DNA of 47,814 nt from Desulfobacteraceae bacterium (GTDB taxonomy: Bacteria > Desulfobacterota > Desulfobacteria > Desulfobacterales > Desulfobacteraceae), in the NCBI GenBank assembly GCA_003354055.1, contig PIVQ01000007.1, positions 1 through 47,814 of the forward strand. Direction: 5' to 3'. The translations under genes and the position numbers were made by a program. Shown here piece by piece: positions 38,738 through 46,677 of this stretch (its first letter is position 1; every line of letters begins with the position of its first letter). The notes beneath the pieces were generated by a model. That model made no database searches and was not told the origin of the DNA. It saw only the letters and a program-made list of their open reading frames with translations.

Positions 38738-39768
38738 TTTTGCCGAAATACTACCAAGTTCATTTTTTTTGAAAAACAGACAAAAGTTTAAACGGCCCTA
38801 AAATAAAGGCTTCATAAAAAAACACCAAAAACATAGCTCGAAAGTAAAACTTGGAATCAAAAACCTGAAAAAGATAACCGAATCGCTTGTTCTAACAACA
38901 AAATGAAATTTTTAATTTCCTAAGATAGTCTGCCAAGGGCGCTTATATCAAGCCGATTGCCTGAGATAGTTCCAAGCGCCCTGGGCACACCCTGAAAACT
39001 CCCGATCCCCGCACCGTTCCCACCAAATCCCGTTTAATCCCACCTAATCCCGGCACCACCTCAATAATCTCCCTTTCAGTGCTAATTCATATCGGGAGTC
39101 AAGCTTACTTGCATTGATCATGACCAGAATCTTAAATGCAAAAAGTTTCGATTTGTATCGATATTCTTAAATTTTTTCACTGTAGACTATGTCTATTAGG
39201 CCTGTCCACAAATCTGTAAATTAAAAATTAAGACTATTATTAAAAAAGCTCAGTTTTTTTGAATCAAACCCCGGCACAATATATTGGGGTTGAAGGAAAT
39301 CGCATTGGGTTACGGAGAATCCTGATAATACAATATCATCCCAATTACTGGATCCAGCAGGATAATCAAAATATATAATCTTTACTTTTGGGGCCTTTGG
39401 GAAAACATTGTCCAGGCACAACATATGGTATATGGGCTGGATGGCTTTGGGGCGGTCTGGGGCTCCTGGTTTCAGTAAGCGGAACGAAAAAAGACGTGTT
39501 GTTTGAGGATCTTAGCCTGAAGGCCAGCGGACCGCATTTTCACGGATTTTCGTGTAGCGGAATGCAGCATCTTAAAAACAGTGATAGTCGCTCTTCCGGG
39601 CTGCCCGGCCCGGTGGCAGCTATCTGAAATCTACATTATCAAAATGTATTTGCATTAGCACCGACCCTCCCCCCGCTTGACATCGGCAATATTTACTCGC
39701 TATCATGTCCAGGACACCGTTCCTGATTTAAGGGATGCAAAAATTACCATAACCCGCAGGAAAAAAAA
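38738..39768. other. 1-kb region without a convincing gene, probable prophage end
   Basis: The stretch has only short frames that lack ribosome sites and family features (for example 39221-39424 minus and 39388-39627 plus). It holds the repeat structure at 38923-38985 and a tract with three AATCCC words at 39021-39052. The phage left end (repressor side) should be within this region. The part from about 39.4 kb has different composition, closer to the host genes, and may be the remains of a decayed gene. Confidence 0.45.
38923..38985. repeat. Combined direct and inverted repeats near the prophage end
   Basis: CCAAGGGCGCTT (38933-38944) and AAGCGCCCTGGG (38974-38985) are 12-bp inverted arms with one mismatch and a 29-bp spacer. 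AGATAGT precedes each CCAAG (38923 and 38964), so the arms are part of a direct repeat as well, AGATAGT-N-CCAAG. Such a cluster could be a transposase-binding end region or a terminator-like element. Confidence 0.5.
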
Positions 39769-40536
39769 GTGACGATATTAAAAACCAGACCGTTTCTTAT
39801 TGTCTTATGTCTTATGATGCTGGTATCTTTTTCAACGGTTGCCAGGGCGAAAGAGCCTATCGTCTTTGCCGTTGGAGAGTGGGCGCCTTTTATCGGGAAA
39901 AATTTACCCGGATACGGACCGGTAGGCAGATTGGCCACAACGATCTGTCAAGAAGCGGGCTTGACCGCAGAATTTGAATTCCTTCCCTGGTCCCGGTCCC
40001 TGACCCTTGTTAAAAAAGGCAGAAGGATTGCCACCCTTCCCTGGGCAAAGAGAAAAGAAATGTCCCAGGACTTTCATCTCTCGCAGGTTCCTCTATTTGT
40101 AAGCAGGAAAATGATCTATTTTGTAAAGGAAAAATATCCCGGGGGAATTAACGCATCGTCTCTTGAGCAACTGAGGGGATACAACATCGTTGGTATCCAA
40201 TCCTACTGGTATGAAAAAGAGGCTGAATTAATCGGCCTGGACATTCATCTTGTTCCCTCTGCCCAAAATGCCTGGAAACTTCTGATTACCGGGCGCAAGG
40301 ATGTATTTATTGAAAACGACCTTGTGGCCATGGCAGATATGAAGAATTTCATACCTGATGATATGTCCGGAATCGGACAGAGCACCGTACCGATTAACCA
40401 AGCGAATATGTTTATACTGTTTTCCAGAGTCCATCCGGATGCGGAACGGCTCAAAGCCCGGCTTGACAAGGCGCTGGTCAAACTCCATAACAGCGGAGAG
40501 ATCGAACGGATCATGGGCAATCAGCCCGGAGAATAG
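39769..40536 (+). CDS. Periplasmic solute-binding protein (family 3 type)
   Basis: The 255-aa protein starts at GTG 39769 after a weak AGG. Residues 1-28 are a signal peptide (FLIVLCLMMLVSFSTVARA). The mature part (IVFAVGEWAPFIGKNLPGYG, LTAEFEFLPWSRSLTLVKKG, ATLPWAKRKEMSQDF) belongs to the type-II periplasmic binding fold found in amino-acid-type ABC transporters and in stand-alone sensors. No permease or ATPase gene is beside it, as is common for the sensor or orphan type of this family. It is convergent with the hydroxyproline operon with only 15 bp between the ends. A link to its substrate is possible but not shown. Confidence 0.82.
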   Translation: MTILKTRPFLIVLCLMMLVSFSTVARAKEPIVFAVGEWAPFIGKNLPGYGPVGRLATTICQEAGLTAEFEFLPWSRSLTLVKKGRRIATLPWAKRKEMSQDFHLSQVPLFVSRKMIYFVKEKYPGGINASSLEQLRGYNIVGIQSYWYEKEAELIGLDIHLVPSAQNAWKLLITGRKDVFIENDLVAMADMKNFIPDDMSGIGQSTVPINQANMFILFSRVHPDAERLKARLDKALVKLHNSGEIERIMGNQPGE

Positions 40537-40551
40537 GGGTACCGGTCCGAG

Positions 40552-40998
40552 CTATTTTTCTTTTTGTTCCAAAACTACAAACCGCTGTTTAAATCCGAAT
40601 TTTTCATAAAAATCCAGGGCCTGTTCATTGCCGTAGGCCACGGATATCCTGATTTTACCGCAATCAAATCCTTTGAGCCAGGCCAGAGCCCGGTTCATGA
40701 GCCGGCGGCCCGCACCTTCTCCCCTGCAGTCCTGCGAGACATAAAGGGAATCAATCTCCCCCATCCCCTCTTCATACGAGGCGATACAATAGGCTGAAAA
40801 CATCTCTTCACCCCCGTGCCTGGCGGCAAAAATTCCCAGATGGGATTTTGCAGCAAGTTCTCTGGACCGGGCCTCAAAGGTAAATGTCTCAAAATGACCT
40901 GCAAAATGCTCGGATTTATCCCTGTGAAGACGGTTCAACCGCTCCCACAGAGGTTTGATCAGTTTAATATCCGCAGGATCCAGTTCAACAATTTCCAT
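40552..40998 (-). CDS. GNAT-family acetyltransferase
   Basis: The 148-aa protein starts at ATG 40998, one base after the stop of the HypD gene; the longer frame overlaps that gene. Motif A is seen at EIDSLYVSQDCRGEGAGRRLMNRALAW (CoA-binding RxxGxG), and motif B at NEQALDFYEKFGF. It should transfer an acyl group, usually acetyl, from CoA to an amine. The tight coupling to HypD suggests that it acts on a product or on a toxic side product of the pathway, or on an amino acid analogue. This is an inference from position only; the substrate cannot be predicted. Confidence 0.82.
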   Translation of the reverse strand: MEIVELDPADIKLIKPLWERLNRLHRDKSEHFAGHFETFTFEARSRELAAKSHLGIFAARHGGEEMFSAYCIASYEEGMGEIDSLYVSQDCRGEGAGRRLMNRALAWLKGFDCGKIRISVAYGNEQALDFYEKFGFKQRFVVLEQKEK

Positions 40999-40999
40999 T

Positions 41000-43360
41000 T
41001 TACATCCCTGCATGAGCGGTTCTATTTATAATCTCTTCCTGAAGGGCAGGCATCAGGTTAATAAAATAATCCGAATACCCGGCCACCCTGACGATAAGAT
41101 CCGTGTATTGCTCCGGATTTTTCTGTGCCTGTCGAAGGGTCTTCTCATCCACCACATTAAACTGGATGTGGTGACCGTCCATCTTGAAGTAGGAACGAAT
41201 AAGTTGGACAACCGCAGTGCGTCCCTTTTCGGTTTCCAGGAACTGAGGCAGGAACTTCTGATTCAAAAGGGTGCCGCCGGTTTTGAGGTGATCTATTTTT
41301 GCGGCTGAGTTCAGTACGGCAGTCGGGCCGCAGCAGTCTGCACCCTGAACAGGCGAGATGCCTTCGGAAAAGGGCTGTCCTTTTTTCCGGCCGTCGGGCA
41401 TGGCACCGGTGACCTCTCCGAAGTAGACATGGCAGGTGGTGGGCAGAAGGTTGATCCGGTATACGCCACCCCTGGTGTTGGGACGGTCTGTCACAGCCCG
41501 GTGAAAGGCGTTGAAGACCTGTTGAAGCACGTCATCGGCGGCATCGTCATCATTTCCGTATTTTGGCGCCTTGAGCAGTTGATGACGCAAGATATCATTT
41601 TCCTCAAAATCCGATGACAATGATTCCAGCAGTGCTGCCATGGTCACGGTCTGATTGTCAAACACATGATGCTTCAGGGCGGAAAGGCTGTCGGTGATGG
41701 AGCCCATGCCCACCCCCTGGATGTAGGCCGTGTTGTACCGAGCCCCGCCCTGGTTATAATCTTTACCGTTTTTGATGCAGTCTTCGGTCACCAGGGAGAG
41801 CAGGGGAACGGGCATGAAGCTAGCGTTGATCTGTTCAATCATATTGGATCCGCGGATTTTAATCTCTGCAAAATACCTGACCTGGCGGTCATAGGCCTCA
41901 AAGAGCTGTTCAAAGGTGGTAAAGCCTTCGGGATCCCCGGTTTCAAGACCGATAATCTCCCCTGTTCCGGGATCTTTTCCGTTGTTCAGGGTGATTTCCA
42001 AGATTTTAGGCAGGTTGAAATATCCGGTGAGGATATAGGCCTCCTTGCCGAAGACCCCTGCTTCCACACAGCCGGAGGCCCCGGCCAGTCTGGCATCATC
42101 CGCAGATTTCCCGTGGATCGCCATCTCCTGGACAATGGCATCGGTATTGAATACGGACGGCTGTCCAAATCCAGTACCAATGATTTTCAGGGCCCGTTTG
42201 ATAAACCGGTCCGGATTCTTCCGGGACACCTGGATCATGGACGAGGGCTGGAGCAGGCGCATCTCCTCAATCACATCCAAAATAATATAGGTAAGGTCAT
42301 TGACCCCGTCTTTATTCTCCGGGGTAACACCGCCCAGATTGATCAGACAGAAATCAACATAGGTGTTGCTCTCTTTGGCCGTTACCCCCACTTTAGGCGG
42401 GGCGGGATGGTTGTGGAACTTGATCCAGAAGCAGGAGAGCAGTTCTTTTGCCTGTGCCGGGGTCAGCCGCCCCTCCTCTATATCCCGCTTGTAAAAGGGA
42501 TAAAGGTTCTGGTCCAGACGGCCGGGATTATAGGCGTCCCAGGGATTCAGCTCGGTGATGATCCCCACATGGAGGAACCAATAATATTGAAGGGCCTCAT
42601 GAAAGGTTTCAGGGGCATGAGAAGGGATCCTGCGGCAGACGGCAGCCATATCTTCAAGCTCTGTCCTGCGGTTTTCATCGGCTTCTTTGCCGGCCGATTC
42701 TTCCAGGGCATCGGCATGACGGGCTGCAAAATGAATCAAAGCATCGGCTGCAATGTCCAGAGACTTGAGTACCTCCTGTTGATCAAGGGCACGGGGATCG
42801 GTCAGCACATCCAGGTCGGACAGGGCGGTTTTAATCTGAGCTTTGAGATCCAGGCATCCGTTGGAATATATGAGATTGCCGCCGGCCGTATGGCCGGGAG
42901 ACCGCTGTTCCTGAAATTCCGTGAATATGCCGGCCTCAAAACTCTTTTTCCAGGCAGAATCCATGGCATCAAAAATCTTTTCCCTGATGGTTTTTCCTCT
43001 CCAGAAGGGGATGATCTCGCGGTCATAAACCTCTTTGGTCTCACGGCTCACCCCATAGGCCACTTTGGGCCTGGAATCCAGGATCTCAAGATCGGCCAGA
43101 GAGTGAAGGCAGACCTCGGGATAGGTGGGAACCGCCTTGGGTAAAGGCCCGCGCTCCCCGACAATCAGTTCGTTATGGTCGATAAATATGGTTTTATTGG
43201 ACAGGATATGATCAAGGCAATGGGCCCGCTGGACCGGAACGGACTGCATCGGGCTGACCCGGGTTTTATAAAATTGTGTAACCAGGCATGCCCGTTCATG
43301 GGACAGGGTCACAGGGGTATCAAGACTGGTTTGGCGTAAAGTGTTTACCCGTTCATTCAT
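41000..43360 (-). CDS. hypD: Trans-4-hydroxyproline dehydratase, glycyl radical enzyme
   Basis: The protein has 786 aa from ATG 43360, seven bases after GGAGG; the frame is open further upstream into the activase gene but is not used. It is a glycyl radical enzyme: the radical site is RVAGYSDYFINL (G761) and the thiyl site GASGCVEAG (C431, E433). From memory of Clostridioides difficile HypD (789 aa), the residues F152, H160, D278, S334, D339, F340, C434, E436, Y450 and T645 have direct counterparts here at F149, H157, D275, S331, D336, F337, C431, E433, Y447 and T642. It should remove water from trans-4-hydroxy-L-proline to give pyrroline-5-carboxylate. It is oxygen-sensitive and cytosolic. 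Confidence 0.86.
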   Translation of the reverse strand: MNERVNTLRQTSLDTPVTLSHERACLVTQFYKTRVSPMQSVPVQRAHCLDHILSNKTIFIDHNELIVGERGPLPKAVPTYPEVCLHSLADLEILDSRPKVAYGVSRETKEVYDREIIPFWRGKTIREKIFDAMDSAWKKSFEAGIFTEFQEQRSPGHTAGGNLIYSNGCLDLKAQIKTALSDLDVLTDPRALDQQEVLKSLDIAADALIHFAARHADALEESAGKEADENRRTELEDMAAVCRRIPSHAPETFHEALQYYWFLHVGIITELNPWDAYNPGRLDQNLYPFYKRDIEEGRLTPAQAKELLSCFWIKFHNHPAPPKVGVTAKESNTYVDFCLINLGGVTPENKDGVNDLTYIILDVIEEMRLLQPSSMIQVSRKNPDRFIKRALKIIGTGFGQPSVFNTDAIVQEMAIHGKSADDARLAGASGCVEAGVFGKEAYILTGYFNLPKILEITLNNGKDPGTGEIIGLETGDPEGFTTFEQLFEAYDRQVRYFAEIKIRGSNMIEQINASFMPVPLLSLVTEDCIKNGKDYNQGGARYNTAYIQGVGMGSITDSLSALKHHVFDNQTVTMAALLESLSSDFEENDILRHQLLKAPKYGNDDDAADDVLQQVFNAFHRAVTDRPNTRGGVYRINLLPTTCHVYFGEVTGAMPDGRKKGQPFSEGISPVQGADCCGPTAVLNSAAKIDHLKTGGTLLNQKFLPQFLETEKGRTAVVQLIRSYFKMDGHHIQFNVVDEKTLRQAQKNPEQYTDLIVRVAGYSDYFINLMPALQEEIINRTAHAGM

Positions 43361-43361
43361 T

Positions 43362-44117
43362 TTATCCTCCGATACTGGTGTTAAATCCGCTGTTGGCAAA
43401 GATTCGGACCGCGGCCGCAACGTCAGCCGAGTCAGGGGGATTGATCCCGGTCATTCGGTCTTTCATATTTAACTGCTGGTATTTACCTTCTCCCGCATTG
43501 TGAAAGGGCAGGATATGAATGTCCCGATATGCTGTATTGTGAAGCAAAAAATCTATAATCTGCTCAATATTATCCCGGCTGTCCGTCATGGTGGGAATCA
43601 GGGGGAACCGAAGCTTTACGGAAATGTTCAATAAACTAAGCTGTTTCAGGTTGTCCAGAATCATGGCGCAAGACCTGCCCGTCAGTCGTTTATGATCATC
43701 TTCATCCGCATTTTTTATATCATAGAGCACCAGATCTGCAGCCCGGACTGCGGGTTCCAAAACTTTAAAAGGCGCGAATCCCGACGTATCCAGACAGGTA
43801 TGAATCTCCCGCTCCCGGCAGGTAAGCAGCAATGCCATGAGCAACTCAGGCTGGCACAGGGGCTCTCCCCCGGAGAAGGTGACCCCGCCGGAAGATTCAT
43901 CATAGTAGATCAGATCTTTTTCAATCTCCCGGATAAGATTTTCGATAAGAGGTGCCGGGGTGTGGATTGTAAGATCTGGCATGACCTGGCTTTCAGGATT
44001 GTGGCACCAGTGGCAGGATAACGGGCAGCCCTGGAAAAACAGGGTGGTCCGGATACCCGGGCCGTCATGGATGCTGTAGCGCTGAATTCTGAAAATCCGG
44101 GGGGAATACTCTTTCAT
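43362..44117 (-). CDS. hypE: Glycyl radical enzyme activase (radical SAM)
   Basis: The 251-aa protein has the cluster motif CPLSCHWC (CxxxCxxC) and GGVTFSGGEPLCQPE, typical of activases. It uses SAM and a [4Fe-4S] cluster to create the glycyl radical in HypD. Most activases of non-pyruvate glycyl radical enzymes have a 50-60 aa insert with two extra clusters (many CxxC patterns) just after the first motif. Here CHWCHNPES is followed straight by a helical region and the next motif, so the insert is absent, as in the pyruvate formate-lyase activase. It ends one base before HypD starts. Confidence 0.9.
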   Translation of the reverse strand: MKEYSPRIFRIQRYSIHDGPGIRTTLFFQGCPLSCHWCHNPESQVMPDLTIHTPAPLIENLIREIEKDLIYYDESSGGVTFSGGEPLCQPELLMALLLTCREREIHTCLDTSGFAPFKVLEPAVRAADLVLYDIKNADEDDHKRLTGRSCAMILDNLKQLSLLNISVKLRFPLIPTMTDSRDNIEQIIDFLLHNTAYRDIHILPFHNAGEGKYQQLNMKDRMTGINPPDSADVAAAVRIFANSGFNTSIGG

Positions 44118-44128
44118 CTGCCTGTTCC

Positions 44129-44878
44129 TTAAACCTGGGCAGACCCGGAAAAATCGTCCCGGATCTGCTCTTCCATCAGTTTTGAAAACCGCGCCACATG
44201 CTGCCGGGCCAATTCACCTGCCTCCTTTTCACGGCCCCGGGACACGGCCGAAAGGATATCGGACAGATCCTTTAGATCCTTCTTAAGCAACGCCAAAGAA
44301 AAGGGCAGGAATTGGTGAAAATAGGCATGGATATTTTGATGGATGGTTTTCAGATTTGCCTCAAGCAGGGGATTTTCACCCATTTCGGCCAGGGCCTGGT
44401 GAAACCTTGCATCCAGGCGGTTGAATGTGTCCCAGTCGCAGGGACCGGTTTCCACATGTGCCCGGATCTCTGTCAGGATGGCGGTCAGTACCTCAATAGC
44501 CGCAGGTGTGGAAAGAAGTGCGGCCTGTTCTGCGGCATGGCCCTCCAGAAGCTCCCGGAATTGCGCCAGATGCTGCAAAGAGACTTTCTTGTGCCTGATC
44601 AGCATGGCCATACTCTCTTTCATGGCCTCTGTATTGGCCGGTTCTACCCGGGCTCCGCCCTTGACACCGGTACGGATGCTGATCAATCCCTTTTGTTCGA
44701 GCACCCGCAGGGCTTCCCTGACCGTTCCCCGGCTGGTTTCAAACATGTCTTTGAGTTTCATCTCTGAGGGCAGACGATCTCCGGGTAAAATTTCCCCGTC
44801 GAAAATCGCAGACTGGATCTGTTCAACCACATGCTGGTAGGACTTTCGGGGTTTCATCTTTACAAAGCTTAAGCCCAT
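44129..44878 (-). CDS. GntR-family (FadR subfamily) regulator
   Basis: The protein has 249 aa from ATG 44878, after CAGGAGAACC; the longer frame is less supported. Residues 10-70 form the winged helix (HVVEQIQSAIFDGEILPGDRLPSEMKLKDMFETSRGTVREALRVLEQKG). The rest is the FCD effector domain (LAQFRELLEGHAAEQAALLS, RLDARFHQALAEM, HVARFSKLMEEQI) with His and Asp residues that bind a metal and a small acid. It is the first gene of the operon, with the activase starting 11 bp later. It probably senses hydroxyproline or a related acid and controls its own operon. Confidence 0.88.
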   Translation of the reverse strand: MGLSFVKMKPRKSYQHVVEQIQSAIFDGEILPGDRLPSEMKLKDMFETSRGTVREALRVLEQKGLISIRTGVKGGARVEPANTEAMKESMAMLIRHKKVSLQHLAQFRELLEGHAAEQAALLSTPAAIEVLTAILTEIRAHVETGPCDWDTFNRLDARFHQALAEMGENPLLEANLKTIHQNIHAYFHQFLPFSLALLKKDLKDLSDILSAVSRGREKEAGELARQHVARFSKLMEEQIRDDFSGSAQV

Positions 44879-44900
44879 GGGTTCTCCTGGATAAAAATTC

Positions 44901-44925
44901 AAACTGTTTAATTGTCCTACAGTTT
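44901..44925. promoter_or_regulatory. Candidate operator of the GntR-type regulator
   Basis: AAACTGT (44901-44907) and ACAGTTT (44919-44925) are perfect 7-bp arms around 11 bases. Within it, TTGTCCTACAG (44912-44922) fits the GTnnnAC core that is typical for FadR-type regulators. The site ends 23 bases before the regulator start, so it is well placed for autoregulation. Confidence 0.62.
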
Positions 44926-44975
44926 AATCTTTAAACAAAAAACCGTCAATATGTATTTGAAAAATTACAATTTAA

Positions 44976-45581
44976 TTATTCGTCTGTTTTTTTCTTGCTG
45001 TACTTTGGATATAGTGTTTGCCTGCAGTCCGGACAGATACCGTGGCTGAAGGTGGCGTTGGACCGCTCTGAGATATAGGTTTCCACCTGGTTCCAATACC
45101 CCTTATCATCCCTTACTTTTTTACAGGAGGCACAAATTGGAATCAAACCGCTCAGGGCCTTGATCTCTCTTAAGGCGTTCTGAAGCTTTTTCAGTGTCCG
45201 GCTCAGTTTGATATGGGTATGAACCCGGGCCAGTACCGTCAGGGGGTTAAAGGGTTTGGTGATATAATCCACCGCGCCCAGTTCAAAGGCCTTGGCATCA
45301 TCCATGGCCTCGGATACGGCTGTAATAAAGATCACTGGAATACTCAGGGTAGCTGGGTTGTTTTTGATCAGCGAACAGACCTCATACCCGTCCATACCGG
45401 GCATGACAATATCCAGAAGTATCAGATCCGGTAAAGGCGTCTGTTCCAGTCTTTTCAGTGCGGCCTTGCCACTTTTCACCGGTACCAGCTGGTAGGAATC
45501 CTTTAAAAGTTCCATAAGAATATGAATATTCTCAGGCAAATCTTCAACAATCATGATGCTGGGTTTTTCATTTACTGCCAT
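44976..45581 (-). CDS. Response regulator with zinc-ribbon-like tail
   Basis: The 201-aa protein has a receiver domain (residues 8-125) with phosphorylation site D57 (LILLDIVMPGMDG), acidic pocket E13/D14 and K109 (YITKPF). It is followed by a coiled segment (RTLKKLQNALREIKALSG), then PICASCKKVRDDKGYWNQVE and HGICPDCRQTLYPK, with C150, C153, C183 and C186 as two CxxC pairs. In related proteins, this tail often follows sensor or receiver domains in Desulfobacterota and other bacteria. There is no DNA-binding or enzymatic domain. It probably signals by protein contact. AAGGAG lies before the start. No kinase gene is next to it. It lies 98 bp upstream of the regulator gene. Confidence 0.85.
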   Translation of the reverse strand: MAVNEKPSIMIVEDLPENIHILMELLKDSYQLVPVKSGKAALKRLEQTPLPDLILLDIVMPGMDGYEVCSLIKNNPATLSIPVIFITAVSEAMDDAKAFELGAVDYITKPFNPLTVLARVHTHIKLSRTLKKLQNALREIKALSGLIPICASCKKVRDDKGYWNQVETYISERSNATFSHGICPDCRQTLYPKYSKKKTDE

Positions 45582-45859
45582 TACATCTCCTTATCAGTTC
45601 ACAGATCGATCCGAACCTGTACTTTCTGCCGGAGCGGCTTTTTGAAAGTAACAGATATCCTGCCATGACCTTAATATAATTCCCGTGTCTAACTTTATAA
45701 AGCATATGAGCGCCAATGTCCAGCCACGGTTACACGCCTAAGGATCGGCTTCAAAATTACTTAACCTTTTGTTTCCAAAATCCCCTGTCTTTTAAGGGGT
45801 TTTGGAAAGAATTTAGGGTAAGTTATTTTGTAACGATTCCTAAGGCAAAAAACCAGGGG
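45582..45859. other. Intergenic region between the methyltransferase and response regulator genes
   Basis: It holds the terminator-like hairpin at 45772-45808 and the promoter region of the response regulator, but no clear -35/-10 pair and no open frame of note. Confidence 0.4.
45772..45808 (-). terminator. Terminator-like hairpin after the methyltransferase gene
   Basis: TTTCCAAAATCCCCT (45772-45786) and AAGGGGTTTTGGAAA (45794-45808) pair with one bulge around a 7-base loop, 52 bp after the stop at 45860. On the minus strand it is followed by CAAAAGG, not a T-run, so it is a factor-dependent or weak terminator. Confidence 0.5.
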
Positions 45860-46657
45860 TCAGGCAACGCCTCTTTTTTGTCCTGAAACGGTAAAAACCA
45901 TGGAGAAACTTAAGGTATCTTCTCTTTTGAGATACCCGAGAAACCGTTGTTTCAGGTTCAGCAGCCTGCTGGACTCAAGCGTCTGACGCCGTTCCAATGC
46001 CGCCATTGCGATATCCAGCTTTGTTTCCCAAAGCGTATAGTTTTTGTCGTCTATGGCACCGGCATACAAATGATAGGGTGCGATGCCCACCTGAATATGA
46101 TCAAGTCCGGCACAAAAAAAATAATGGTAGAGTTTTCTGCCGACAAAGGGGTCAAACCCCGTGGTACCGAGAGTTGCAAGCGCGCCTCCTATGCCGTCTA
46201 TCAATTTTGAATCCTCCGGGTCATGCCAGACCAGCTGACCGTCCAGATCCTGTGCCATAATCCTGCCACCGGGTTTGCAGACCCGGACCATTTCAGATAA
46301 CGCCCTTTCTTTGTCTTTGACATATTCGAATAAAAAACGGGAACAGACCAGATCAAAATGGCTGTCGTCAAAAGGCAGATCCAGGGCATGTCCTGTGGCA
46401 AGTTCAAGATTATCCGGCCGATCATGCCTTAGTCTTGCCTGATGGATCCGGCTACCGCTGATATCAACCCCGGTTGCCTGAAGATCCGGGTAGCGCCGCG
46501 CCATTTCCCGAACCAGGGCAGACGACCCGCATCCCACATCCAGAACCCGCATGTGGTCCCCGATTAGATTCTCAAAGTATTCATCCAGCCATTGATCGGC
46601 ATCCACCTTGTCTTCCAGCCGCCGAAATTCCCTTGGATCCTCCATAAAATAATCCAT
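45860..46657 (-). CDS. SAM-dependent methyltransferase (UbiE/class I)
   Basis: The protein has 265 aa from ATG 46657, six bases after GGAG; ATG 46669 is the alternative. Motif I is MRVLDVGCGSSALVREMA, motif II TGVDISGSRI, and the segment LPFDDSHFDLVCSRFLFEYV and VRVCKPGGRIMAQD are the usual class I methyltransferase signals. It should transfer a methyl group from SAM to a small molecule or to a lipid or quinone. It begins 20 bp after the unknown 363-aa gene and probably is cotranscribed with it, so both may act in one pathway. The substrate is not known. Confidence 0.85.
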   Translation of the reverse strand: MDYFMEDPREFRRLEDKVDADQWLDEYFENLIGDHMRVLDVGCGSSALVREMARRYPDLQATGVDISGSRIHQARLRHDRPDNLELATGHALDLPFDDSHFDLVCSRFLFEYVKDKERALSEMVRVCKPGGRIMAQDLDGQLVWHDPEDSKLIDGIGGALATLGTTGFDPFVGRKLYHYFFCAGLDHIQVGIAPYHLYAGAIDDKNYTLWETKLDIAMAALERRQTLESSRLLNLKQRFLGYLKREDTLSFSMVFTVSGQKRGVA

Positions 46658-46677
46658 AATCATCTCCATACAATAAA

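Larger units (their letters stand above)
3700..38990. mobile_element. Mu-like transposable prophage with P2-type tail
   Basis: The region holds, on the minus strand, a MuA-type transposase, a MuB-type ATPase, GemA, a Mor-type activator, Mu-type packaging and head genes, then P2-type tail genes, and on the plus strand a divergent CI-like repressor. All the main structural modules are present and unbroken, so it may still be functional. The ends given here are estimates. The right end probably lies between the lipoprotein gene (38737) and about 39.2 kb. The left end may lie near 3.7 kb or further left, beyond the defence-like genes. I could not find a convincing pair of Mu-type ends or a 5-bp target duplication by eye. 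Confidence 0.85.

Noticed and set aside
39388..39627. A 79-aa open frame between the prophage and the host genes
   Set aside because: The start lacks a ribosome site and the sequence has no domain pattern. At most it is a remnant of a decayed gene.
41666..43144. A 492-aa open frame on the plus strand
   Set aside because: It is antisense to the hypD gene, whose catalytic motifs are all intact. It has no ribosome site and low-complexity shadow composition.
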